17,424 bases of DNA from Gammaproteobacteria bacterium (GCA_026706425.1 JAPOYW010000507.1:1-17424); one strand, 5' to 3'; counted from the stretch's first letter, positions 1-6,186 are shown. Notes: a model not told the origin generated them from the sequence alone. Program-made: numbers and translations.

Positions 1-1
1 C

Positions 2-442
2 GACGAGGCGGTCTCCGCCCTCGCCGTCTCCATCCATCCGCAGATCATCAACCTGCTGCTCGACCTGCAGCGCGAAATGCACTTGGCGCTCATCTTCATC
101 GCCCACGACCTCGCGGTCGTCAAGCACGTCTCCGACCGCATCGCCGTGATGTACCTGGGCGAGGTGGTCGAGACCGCCACGGCCCACGACATCTACGCCG
201 CGCCGCGCCACCCGTATACCCAGGCGCTGATTTCCGCGATCCCGCTACCGGATCCCACCGCCGACCGCGATCGCATCGTGCTGGTGGGCGACGTACCCTC
301 CCCTATCGTCCCCCCAAGCGGCTGCCGCTTCCACACCCGCTGCCGCCATGCCCGGGAAGATTGCAGGCAGAGGAAACCGAACCTGGACTGGGTGCGAGAC
401 GGTGTTTCGGTGGCCTGTCACTACTGGCGCGCGTTGGGTTGA
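2..442 (+). CDS. Oligopeptide/dipeptide ABC transporter ATP-binding protein, 3' part
   Basis: This is the C-terminal part of a peptide/nickel-type ABC importer ATPase, which hydrolyses ATP on the cytoplasmic face to drive substrate uptake. The open frame enters from the left edge in frame 2. It begins at the end of Walker B (DEAVSALAVS), followed by the H-loop histidine in LIFIAHDLAVV. The oligo_HPY-type C-terminal region follows, with YAAPRHPYTQALISAIP and GCRFHTRCRHA, and the gene ends in ACHYW, as second ATPases of the DppF/OppF kind often do. The Walker A and signature motifs lie outside the window. One oddity is that the D-loop, normally SALD, reads SALA, so the conserved aspartate is an alanine. 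The family is clear, but the transported substrate cannot be told. It is convergent with the next gene. Confidence 0.93.
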   Translation, partial: DEAVSALAVSIHPQIINLLLDLQREMHLALIFIAHDLAVVKHVSDRIAVMYLGEVVETATAHDIYAAPRHPYTQALISAIPLPDPTADRDRIVLVGDVPSPIVPPSGCRFHTRCRHAREDCRQRKPNLDWVRDGVSVACHYWRALG

Positions 443-498
443 ACCGAAGTGCGGTTGCATCGCCGGTGACCCGGTTTGGCTGATGTCTCGAGACCGAG

Positions 499-1149
499 CT
501 ATTCCGACAGATAACCAGCAGTCCGCAGATTGACGACGATGTACCTCAAGACCGCGTCCTTTTCCTCGTTGTTCTGGACGCGTACTTGAAACGTCTGAAG
601 CGTCCCCTTCTCCGCGTCGTCGTACAATCCCCCCTCCAGAACGTACGGGGTATTCGAGGCCTTCACAAAAGCGCTGGTCGAACGCCTCCTGCTCGCCCTG
701 CTGAACGGACCTAGTCTGATTCGCGTAATACCAGGCGTCCGAGCAATGACGTCGAGCGTACGTCGTGCTTCTGCTGACGGAATGTCACTGACGCTACGGA
801 TTGTTCGTCCCCAAATGGAGGAATGTGCCTTGGTTCCTGAGACCTCAACGCCGGCCTCCCACCGGCCTTGTCCAGGGTGTATCCCCGAAGTGCCTTCATC
901 CGGGAGTTTCTCTTTGCTCTTGAGCTGCCAATGCCTTAGCACACCTTCGAACGTTGCGCGGCGAGTTCGATCTGACTCAATCTCCCCCAACGTCGCGGAA
1001 ACCGCTCGGTTGATCTCCCTGCTCGGCACACGATCCTGGATCTTCCGCTTGCTCTTCTTCAAATGCTCGATAATCGCCGGTAGAGCTTCTCGGGATACCA
1101 CGATGTCGTTTCTACCCGCGCTTCGACAAGCCGCACCAATCGCACTCAC
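499..1149 (-). CDS. ATP-cone-like N-terminal domain protein of unknown function (start damaged or unclear)
   Basis: The open frame gives 216 residues from a GTG at 1149. Homology-like sequence extends upstream in the same frame to about 1203 (VVKSGERPDERFDRRKL before SAIGAACRSAG), but no ATG, GTG or TTG occurs before the in-frame stop at 1234-1236. The pattern VVK-G-x-FDRRKL-SAI-AA, then RVPSREINRAVSATL and a closing FEGVLRHW, resembles the ATP-cone nucleotide-binding fold of NrdR, ribonucleotide reductases and some Mrr-like nucleases. The remainder, about residues 80-216, matches nothing I recognise and ends in LRYIVVNLRTAGYLSE. An ATG at 1207 lies in the neighbouring frame, so one small indel may separate this gene from its true start. 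The domain call is moderate and the function is unknown. The base composition looks less GC-rich than the genes further right. Confidence 0.55.
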   Translation of the reverse strand: MSAIGAACRSAGRNDIVVSREALPAIIEHLKKSKRKIQDRVPSREINRAVSATLGEIESDRTRRATFEGVLRHWQLKSKEKLPDEGTSGIHPGQGRWEAGVEVSGTKAHSSIWGRTIRSVSDIPSAEARRTLDVIARTPGITRIRLGPFSRASRRRSTSAFVKASNTPYVLEGGLYDDAEKGTLQTFQVRVQNNEEKDAVLRYIVVNLRTAGYLSE

Positions 1150-1171
1150 TAGTTTCCGCCGGTCAAAGCGT

Positions 1172-1450
1172 TCATCGGGCCTTTCGCCTGACTTGACGAC
1201 GTGCCATTCCGATTCTGCCCTTAGAAGACCTGGCTAGTTGGCGTAGTTCGACATCCACCGTCCGCTTGACTTGCAACCGGTCTCTTCTCCGTCGAGTAAG
1301 TGTCTCATAAGGTTCAGCCAACGAAAAAGCCGGGACAATCAAGTCGACTTGACGGCTTGCGCTCAGACCTAACAGCGTCTCGCAACTGGCAGCCTGTTCC
1401 TGGAGAAGCGCAAGCTCAAGCACAAAATTCGACTCCACATATACGTTCAC
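1172..1450 (-). pseudogene. Truncated PIN-domain protein
   Basis: Translation from a GTG at 1450 gives 92 residues. The start overlaps the stop of the upstream gene by 4 bp (GTGA), which is typical of translational coupling. The first 75 or so residues look like a conserved PIN-type protein: VNVYVESNFVLELALLQEQ, then LIVPAFSLAEPYETLTRR and VDVELRQLARS. PIN proteins are Mg-dependent ribonucleases that usually run to 130-180 residues with acidic residues spread along the chain. Here the recognisable sequence stops near 1230 and a short arginine-rich tail (GMARRQVRRKAR) follows. That tail is the same DNA that codes in another frame for the start of the ATP-cone-like protein. I infer a deletion or frameshift removed the C-terminal half, leaving no complete catalytic set. 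Confidence 0.6.
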
Positions 1451-1968
1451 GCAACCACTTCGTGTTCCACCCGGCCATCTCGGATGGCAGCTCGAAGTCC
1501 AGATTCGTCCAGCCAGCCTCGGTCGTCGGAGTCTTGTCCCCGTCTGTCGGCGCACCGCACAACGTCACTCAGCCAAGCGGCGACAACAAGCTCGAACGCC
1601 TGGCCGCCAGCCTGATCCGGAACGATACCAGCGTGACTGAAGTACGGTGCAAATGTAGGTCCGGTGTCCGCTTCGAACGTCGGCCAAACTTCGCTTGGGT
1701 TGGTCCCGGCATCTTTCCATGCATAGACACGATCAGGGGTGATCAGAAGAAAATAGTCCGATCCGCAACCTACACCGTGAGCAAGTAGATTCCGCCGAGT
1801 CTTCGCAGCCCACTTGCCGGACGTACCCGTTCTGTTCTTGACCTCGGCTAAGGCAGTTAGGCGCCCGTTTGAGTCGTAGAGCGACAAATCCGCACAGATA
1901 GACACCGACCTATACCAACTTCGTTGCGTCGGGAGACGAGTATCATGCGACCCTCGTCCGCCCGTCAA
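1447..1968 (-). CDS. PD-(D/E)XK-like nuclease family protein, probably N-terminally truncated
   Basis: This open frame encodes 173 residues. A likely nuclease core is visible as ADLSLYD (Asp27) followed about 15 residues later by AEVKNR (Glu42-x-Lys44), the spacing of a PD-(D/E)XK active site. It is followed by KWAAKTRRNLLAHG and DYFLLITPDRVYAWKD, and the C-terminus WLDESGLRAAIRDGRVEHE looks complete. The first 24 residues (MTGGRGSHDTRLPTQRSWY...) look unlike a normal N-terminus, and restriction-like proteins usually carry a helix before the first Asp. The 5' end may therefore have been lost or rebuilt. Its stop overlaps the PIN start by 4 bp, so the two were probably a coupled pair. I infer a DNA-processing or accessory role. 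No methyltransferase is present to make it a classical restriction system. Confidence 0.6.
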   Translation of the reverse strand: MTGGRGSHDTRLPTQRSWYRSVSICADLSLYDSNGRLTALAEVKNRTGTSGKWAAKTRRNLLAHGVGCGSDYFLLITPDRVYAWKDAGTNPSEVWPTFEADTGPTFAPYFSHAGIVPDQAGGQAFELVVAAWLSDVVRCADRRGQDSDDRGWLDESGLRAAIRDGRVEHEVVA

Positions 1969-2105
1969 GCGAAACGAGGGCCCGACGATGCGTCAGACTG
2001 GACTCCTCGACCAACCCAAACAAGACCGCAGGCCCACAACTGCCACTTCGGCAAAGTCCGGTGCGGAATGTTGACAGTCGTGCCATTGTAGTTAACGTCG
2101 TTCGC

Positions 2106-2354
2106 ATGAGAGAGATTCCCGCCAGGGATGCAAGAACCGGTTCGGTCAGCTGCTCGATGCGGCACAACGGTCCAGTACGGGTAACCAAGAACGGTCCAGG
2201 CATCACCGGGATGCTGTCGGTGGAACATTACGAGCGACTCCGCGGAGTGGCGTGGGACCAACTCGCGTCCGCCATGGACGCGATGGCCGAAGACGCCGAG
2301 GCAAGCGGCTTAATGGACGCAAAGCTTGCCGAACTTCTCGCCGATGAGAGTTGA
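2106..2354 (+). pseudogene. Phd/YefM-type antitoxin with an internal out-of-frame stretch
   Basis: Translation from the ATG at 2106 begins REIPARDAR and ends GPVRVTKNG...MLSVEHYERLRGVAWDQLASAMDAMAED...AELLADES, a clear Phd-type antitoxin C-terminus that would bind and neutralise a PIN toxin. Between these parts the main frame reads TGSVSCSMRHN, but bases 2135-2170 read in the next frame give NRFGQLLDAAQR, the classic core of the Phd N-terminal DNA-binding domain. One base has been lost before 2135 and two after 2170. The net loss of three restores the frame but scrambles the domain. Either the gene is decaying or the assembly carries indel errors. The open frame also extends upstream to 2061, but the similarity begins only near 2106. 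It is paired with the overlapping toxin remnant. Confidence 0.75.
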
Positions 2355-2511
2355 CCGAACGGTCGTCGACACGAACGTCTTGATCAGCACAGCCCTCCGA
2401 TCATCTCTCCGTTCCAAGGCATTCCGGCCCTGACGCACGCCGCATTCCTTTACGAAACCGTCGACAAAACCGGCCCGCAGTAACGGCCAACTGATTTCAA
2501 CCACCGAGTAG
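2344..2511 (+). pseudogene. Frameshifted, truncated PIN-family toxin remnant
   Basis: An ATG at 2344 overlaps the antitoxin stop by 11 bp and opens MRVDRTVVDTNVLISTALRS, the first strand and catalytic Asp of a PIN toxin (COG1569-like). The frame closes after 29 residues at TGA 2431-2433. Adding one G near 2426 (ttccggg instead of ttccgg) gives KAF-R-ALTHAAFLYETVDKTG in the next frame until 2480. The original frame then resumes at 2488-2508 as QLISTTE, a typical second-strand segment of these toxins, before TAG at 2509. Nothing recognisable as the C-terminal catalytic half follows. I read this as a dead toxin with at least two indels and a 3' deletion. Confidence 0.72.
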
Positions 2512-2598
2512 ACTCGGCAGGCCCTGACCACCAGACGGTTGCCGTCCGGTGCCCAACCAGACACACTCACGACGATTGGTACGCTTTGGTCCAGCCCG
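2512..2598 (+). promoter_or_regulatory. Leader region of the amine dehydrogenase operon, with a small hairpin
   Basis: These 87 bp separate the toxin remnant from the first dehydrogenase gene and must hold its leader and probably its promoter. A perfect 5-bp inverted repeat with a 3-nt loop (GACGG-TTG-CCGTC) lies at 2534-2546. I see no convincing -35/-10 pair and no strong ribosome binding site before 2599. Regulatory function is inferred from position only. Confidence 0.25.
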
Positions 2599-3702
2599 AT
2601 GCGCCACACCCGGTCCCGCTGCGGAGTCGCTTTCCTCGCCTGCCTGCTTGCGGCAGCCGCCTCTGGCGCAGGCGTGGGGACAGAAACGGTCTCGACCACT
2701 GAACTCGGTCCAGCGGCACCCACGTGGTTCGTGGTTAAGGCCGGGCTTGGGGCCGGATACGTCTTCGACGCCGCCGACGGCGAGATGATCGGCACGCTGT
2801 CGCTGACACCGTGGACGCCCACCGTGCGCCGGCATGCGGAGCGCGGCGAAATCTACGCCGCAGAGACCCACTATTCCCGCCGACACGACGGCGAGCGCAC
2901 GGACGTTCTGCGCATCTACGCCCACAACACGCTCGCGCCCATTGGCGAGGTCCTCATCCCGAACAAGATCGCGGCCCTGCACCGGCACTACCTGGGAATC
3001 CTGTCCGGCGGACGCTTCGTCACGGTCTACAACCTGACGCCCGCGCAGTCGGTGTCGGTTGTGGATGTCGAGAACCGGCGTTTCGTCGGGGAGATCTCGA
3101 CGCCCGGTTGCGCGGTCACCTTGCCAACAGGTGAGCGCGGGTTCCTGATGATGTGCGGCGACGGGACGTTGCAGTGGATCGCGATCAACGACGACGGTGC
3201 GGAGTCCGCCCGGGTGCGTAGCCTGTCTTTCTTCTCGGTGGAGGACGATCCGCTGTTCGACCAACCGACACGCACATCGGCCGGCTGGCAGTTCCTGAGC
3301 TTTGCCGGCCTGACCATGGAGGCGGTGGTCGAGAACGGCGAGATCGACATCGGCGAGTCGTGGTCGATACTGGGCGAGGACGATGAGGGTTGGCGTCCCG
3401 GCGGCGGCCAACCCGCTGCCTTCCATGCAGGACACGACCTGCTCGTTGTCCTGATGCACCAGGGCGGCGTCGATACGCAGGATCAGGACGGCACCGAAGC
3501 CTGGATCCTCGACCGCGGCACCCAGCGTCGGATCGGTCGCATCACCTTCGAGGCGCCGGCCTCCGGATTGCTGGTCGTGGAAGGCGACGAACCGCTGCTG
3601 CTCGCGGCCATCGGCGGCAGTGTCCATGTCTTCGAACTGGCCACGGGCATCCGGGCGCGCGTCGTCCAGACGAACCGCGGCGGTTCGCTCCTGCGGTACT
3701 GA
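2599..3702 (+). CDS. Amine dehydrogenase large (heavy) subunit, MauB/AauB family
   Basis: This is the large, beta-propeller subunit of a periplasmic TTQ-dependent amine dehydrogenase, which docks two small subunits and helps shape the substrate channel. I chose the ATG at 2599 because it starts a normal signal peptide (MRHTRSRCGVAFLACLLAAAASGAG). The frame is open back to 2539 but that part is not signal-like. The product of 367 residues is slightly shorter than typical family members of about 400. Family features include WFVVKAGLGAGYVFDAADGEMIG, LRIYAHNTLAPIGEVLIP, VDVENRRFVGEISTPGC and the C-terminal blade GTEAWILDRGTQRRIGRI. It heads the B-E-D-A gene order that is diagnostic for this enzyme. 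The assignment to the family is firm; methylamine versus aromatic amine as substrate is undecided from this subunit alone. Confidence 0.9.
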   Translation: MRHTRSRCGVAFLACLLAAAASGAGVGTETVSTTELGPAAPTWFVVKAGLGAGYVFDAADGEMIGTLSLTPWTPTVRRHAERGEIYAAETHYSRRHDGERTDVLRIYAHNTLAPIGEVLIPNKIAALHRHYLGILSGGRFVTVYNLTPAQSVSVVDVENRRFVGEISTPGCAVTLPTGERGFLMMCGDGTLQWIAINDDGAESARVRSLSFFSVEDDPLFDQPTRTSAGWQFLSFAGLTMEAVVENGEIDIGESWSILGEDDEGWRPGGGQPAAFHAGHDLLVVLMHQGGVDTQDQDGTEAWILDRGTQRRIGRITFEAPASGLLVVEGDEPLLLAAIGGSVHVFELATGIRARVVQTNRGGSLLRY

Positions 3703-3724
3703 GTCCCAAATGGAGGGTTCGCCG

Positions 3725-4252
3725 ATGCTGGCCGCCGCCCTCGGGTTCGCGCTGCTCCTGGGAACGGGTTCATGGCGCAAGGTCCGGGGTCTCGAGGATT
3801 TCCGGGCCGTATTGGCGGACTACCGGCTTGTACCGGCGCGCACGACCAAACCGGCAGCGGTAGCGGTGTCTTTGGTCGAAGGGGGACTCGCCGGGTTGTG
3901 GCTGGTCGCCCCGTGGCGCGTCGACGCAGCCATCATTGCCAGTGTCGGCACGGCGCTATTGATGGCTGCCTACGGGGGTGCGATCACCGTCAACCTGCTG
4001 CGGGGGCGATCCTGGATCGACTGCGGCTGCGGTGGCGGCGAGCAGCTTTCCTGGATCCTGGTCGTCCGCAACCTGGTGCTGACCGGGTTCGCGCTGCTGC
4101 CCCTCGCCATCACCGACGCGGCACTACCCCGGTGGCAGGATCTCGCCGTGTCGGCGCCGGTCTTCGCGATAGCCGCGCTGCTGTACCTGACGACGCGCAC
4201 GCTGCTCGAGAATGCAGCGGCCATGCGCGTCTTCAGCGAACGACCACAATGA
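3725..4252 (+). CDS. mauE: MauE/AauE-type membrane protein for amine dehydrogenase maturation
   Basis: This 175-residue integral membrane protein belongs to the MauE family, which is needed for stable export and disulfide formation of the TTQ small subunit. It has four to five hydrophobic stretches: about residues 1-14, 45-63, 67-92, 108-131 and 140-157. After the third lies SWIDCGCGGGEQ, with Cys100 and Cys102 forming the conserved CGCG motif. The ATG at 3725 is preceded by GGAGG at a good distance, so it is preferred over the ATG at 3710. The stop overlaps the start of mauD by 4 bp (ATGA). Its position between B and D is the canonical one. Confidence 0.88.
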   Translation: MLAAALGFALLLGTGSWRKVRGLEDFRAVLADYRLVPARTTKPAAVAVSLVEGGLAGLWLVAPWRVDAAIIASVGTALLMAAYGGAITVNLLRGRSWIDCGCGGGEQLSWILVVRNLVLTGFALLPLAITDAALPRWQDLAVSAPVFAIAALLYLTTRTLLENAAAMRVFSERPQ

Positions 4253-4872
4253 CAGCCGGTTTGGTGGTCGACGTCGTGCTTTGGCTGCTCGTCGGGGTGT
4301 TGACGATTGCCGTGCTCGCGCTGGCACGCCAGGTGGGCGTGCTGAACCAGCGCGTCGCACCCGCCGGCGCATTGACACCGACCGCCGGGCCGAAGATCGG
4401 CGAACTCACCGAGGTGCTCGAGACCGATGACCTCAACGGTACGCGGCAACGAATCGGCGGCCCCGCGTCGGAACGAACCGTCCTCGTGTTGTTCATCTCC
4501 CCGACCTGCCCTGTCTGCAAGGCGCTGCTGCCCGCCGCGAGATCGCTGGCTACCAGGGAACGGCTGCGTCTGGTTTTCGCCAGCGATGGGTTCGACCCGG
4601 CTCGGCATCGTGCGTTTTCGGAAGATGCCGGGATTCAACACTACCCGTACGTGGTCTCGCAGGAGCTCGGCCTCCGCTACGGGGTGAGCCGGTTGCCCTT
4701 CGCCGTGTTGATCGGGACGGACGGCGTGCTGCTCGGGCGCGGGCTGGTGAATACCCGCGAGCATCTCGAGAGCTTGTTGGAGTCCTGGCACAGCGGCGTC
4801 GCCACGCTGCAGGACTTCGTTCAATCGGCGGCCATCCACGAGGCCGCGGAAGAGACGAGGGAGACTTCATGA
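4249..4872 (+). CDS. mauD: MauD/AauD-type thioredoxin-like disulfide protein
   Basis: This 207-residue membrane-anchored thioredoxin-fold protein probably helps form or correct the many disulfides of the small subunit in the periplasm. Residues 5-26 form one N-terminal transmembrane anchor. The redox motif is CPVC at residues 87-90 within LFISPTCPVCKALLP. The fold continues with YPYVVSQELGLRYGVSRLPFAVLIG, carrying a thioredoxin-like proline before FAVLIG, and LGRGLVNTREHLESLLES. The length matches the family (about 200). The gene is translationally coupled to both neighbours by ATGA overlaps at 4249-4252 and 4869-4872. Confidence 0.9.
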   Translation: MTAGLVVDVVLWLLVGVLTIAVLALARQVGVLNQRVAPAGALTPTAGPKIGELTEVLETDDLNGTRQRIGGPASERTVLVLFISPTCPVCKALLPAARSLATRERLRLVFASDGFDPARHRAFSEDAGIQHYPYVVSQELGLRYGVSRLPFAVLIGTDGVLLGRGLVNTREHLESLLESWHSGVATLQDFVQSAAIHEAAEETRETS

Positions 4873-5489
4873 TGGGTACCGACCGTGGCACCTGCATCGC
4901 GCGGTGGTTCGATGCGGCGACGAGACGCACCACGACGGGCCTAGCCGAGCGCACATCCCGGCGCGGGTTCATCGGGCGTGTCGGCACCCTGCTCGCCGGG
5001 TCCGGCGCGTTGCCGCTGCTACCGGTGTCCCGCGCGTTCGGCGCGGAGGACCCAACCGAAACCACCGACGCCCTCGGCGACGCGGTCGAACACCTAAGCG
5101 AGTTCGGCGATCCCGAATCCTGCGACTACTGGCGCTATTGCGCGTTGGGGGGCACCCTGTGCGCCTGCTGCGGAGGAAGCCCGAGCAAGTGCCCGCCGGG
5201 AGCCCAGCCATCGCCGGTCACGTGGATCGGCACCTGCCGGAACCCCGTCGACGGCAAGCAGTACCTCATCTCCTACAACGACTGCTGCGGCAAGGAAGTG
5301 TGTCCGCGCTGCTTCTGCCATCGCACCGAGGGCGCGAAGCCGGTCTACTTCCCGAGCAAGAGCAGCAACGTGCTGTGGTGTTTCGGCGTCGACAGCAACG
5401 CCTACCACTGCACGCTGGCCACGGTGATCGGCGATGCCCCGGACGAGCCACCGGCCAAGAAGACCGAGGAATCCGCCGCCCACCCATGA
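4869..5489 (+). CDS. Amine dehydrogenase small (light) subunit carrying the TTQ cofactor
   Basis: This catalytic subunit oxidises a primary amine to an aldehyde and ammonia using tryptophan tryptophylquinone made from two of its own tryptophans. A twin-arginine signal (TSRRGFIG, residues 29-36) precedes a hydrophobic stretch and the cleavage region ending near RAFGA. The mature part starts its conserved core at SCDYWRYC and has 14 cysteines, fitting the disulfide-rich fold. The TTQ tryptophans are Trp119 (TWIGTC) and Trp170 (LWCFG), exactly 51 residues apart like Trp57/Trp108 of the Paracoccus enzyme. The catalytic Asp is Asp138 (YND), 19 residues after Trp119. Thr182 (YHCT) lies 44 residues after the Asp, as in aromatic amine dehydrogenase (Asp128/Thr172), not 46 as in methylamine dehydrogenase (Asp76/Thr122). 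A tail of about 17 charged residues after VIGDA is unusual. The start overlaps mauD by 4 bp. Confidence 0.95.
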   Translation: MMGTDRGTCIARWFDAATRRTTTGLAERTSRRGFIGRVGTLLAGSGALPLLPVSRAFGAEDPTETTDALGDAVEHLSEFGDPESCDYWRYCALGGTLCACCGGSPSKCPPGAQPSPVTWIGTCRNPVDGKQYLISYNDCCGKEVCPRCFCHRTEGAKPVYFPSKSSNVLWCFGVDSNAYHCTLATVIGDAPDEPPAKKTEESAAHP

Positions 5490-5998
5490 CGCGCGCCCGG
5501 CGTTCGCCAAACTTGCGGACGATGTTCCGAGCGACGCTCGGAACGGTCGCGTTCGCATGTGCGGTATCCGGAGCCGAACCGAACACGGGCGACGACGATG
5601 GCTCGCGTGCAAACGCCGCGGCGCGATTCGACTACCTGCTCCACTGTTCGGGTTGTCACCGCCCGGACGGCACCGGATCGGCACCCGACGTCCCATCTCT
5701 CCGAGGCGCGGTGGGTTCGTTGGTGTCCACTCCGAAAGGCCGTGAATACATCGCCCGGGTTCCCGAAGTCGCCCAATCGCCACTCGACGACGAGGATCTC
5801 GCGAGGCTCCTGAACTGGGTTCTGCAGGAGTTCAATGCCGAGACGCTGCCGCAGGGGTTTCGCCCGTTGGAGGGTGCCGAGGTGGGAACAGCCCGCGCTC
5901 GCATCCTCGCCGACCCAATACGCGCCCGGAGAACAATCGTCGGTGCCTACCGAGAAGAGAAATCACGAGACCGGACGCGCGCCGACCAGCGCCAATGA
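5486..5998 (+). CDS. Monohaem cytochrome c linked to the amine dehydrogenase
   Basis: This 170-residue exported protein begins at an ATG overlapping the light-subunit stop by 4 bp, so it belongs to the same operon. It has an arginine-rich N-terminus and a hydrophobic stretch (FRATLGTVAFACAVSGA), which suggests a Sec signal peptide. A single haem-attachment motif CSGCH lies in FDYLLHCSGCHRPDGTGSAPDVPSLRG. It is followed by YIARVPEVAQSPLDDEDLARLLNWVLQEF, which reads like the C-terminal helix of a class I cytochrome fold. No methionine or histidine occurs after CSGCH, so the usual distal iron ligand is absent. By position it could take electrons from the dehydrogenase or from a cupredoxin, or act in maturation. 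It has only one haem, so it is not the dihaem MauG. Confidence 0.85.
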   Translation: MTRARRSPNLRTMFRATLGTVAFACAVSGAEPNTGDDDGSRANAAARFDYLLHCSGCHRPDGTGSAPDVPSLRGAVGSLVSTPKGREYIARVPEVAQSPLDDEDLARLLNWVLQEFNAETLPQGFRPLEGAEVGTARARILADPIRARRTIVGAYREEKSRDRTRADQRQ

Positions 5999-6186
5999 CA
6001 CCGCACCGAGCGCACAAGCGTCGTTCTTGTTGACTCACCAAGCCCGCGTCCAGATAATCGCGCGCCTTTAGTTGCGGACCAGGGCGGCAGATCCGCTGGG
6101 CAGGTCTTCCACCGTATCCTTTCCGATGCCGCGTGGGTCTTGCCATCAAAGCGACGTGAACTTTTTGTCGCGAGTTCCCGCCTTGG
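5999..6186. other. Intergenic gap after the amine dehydrogenase operon
   Basis: These 188 bp lie between the cytochrome gene and the DUF5916 gene. I see no U-tract hairpin terminator, no clear sigma-70 promoter, and no convincing coding sequence on either strand. It presumably contains the end of one transcript and the start of the next. Confidence 0.4.

Noticed and set aside
442..494. Small inverted repeats AACCG-AAGTG-CGGTT (442-456) and GTCTCGAGAC (485-494) at the first convergent junction
   Set aside because: Arms of five bases are expected by chance, no T-tract follows, and they do not match the 27-nt modules.
2071..2099. TTGACA at 2071 as a -35 box for the Phd/PIN remnant
   Set aside because: No -10 hexamer sits at 16-18 bp spacing; the candidates TAGTTA and TTAACG lie at 12 and 15 bp.
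2135..2480. Explaining all frame breaks as homopolymer sequencing errors
   Set aside because: Some missing bases do fall in short runs, so error cannot be excluded, but the breaks cluster in one accessory patch while the following 14 kb of genes are uninterrupted; decay is the better explanation.
2497..3780. Long open frame (427 codons) on the minus strand across the dehydrogenase large subunit gene
   Set aside because: It is antisense to a clearly conserved gene, has low-complexity Arg/Gly/Ala-rich composition and no family motif; such frames are expected in GC-rich DNA.
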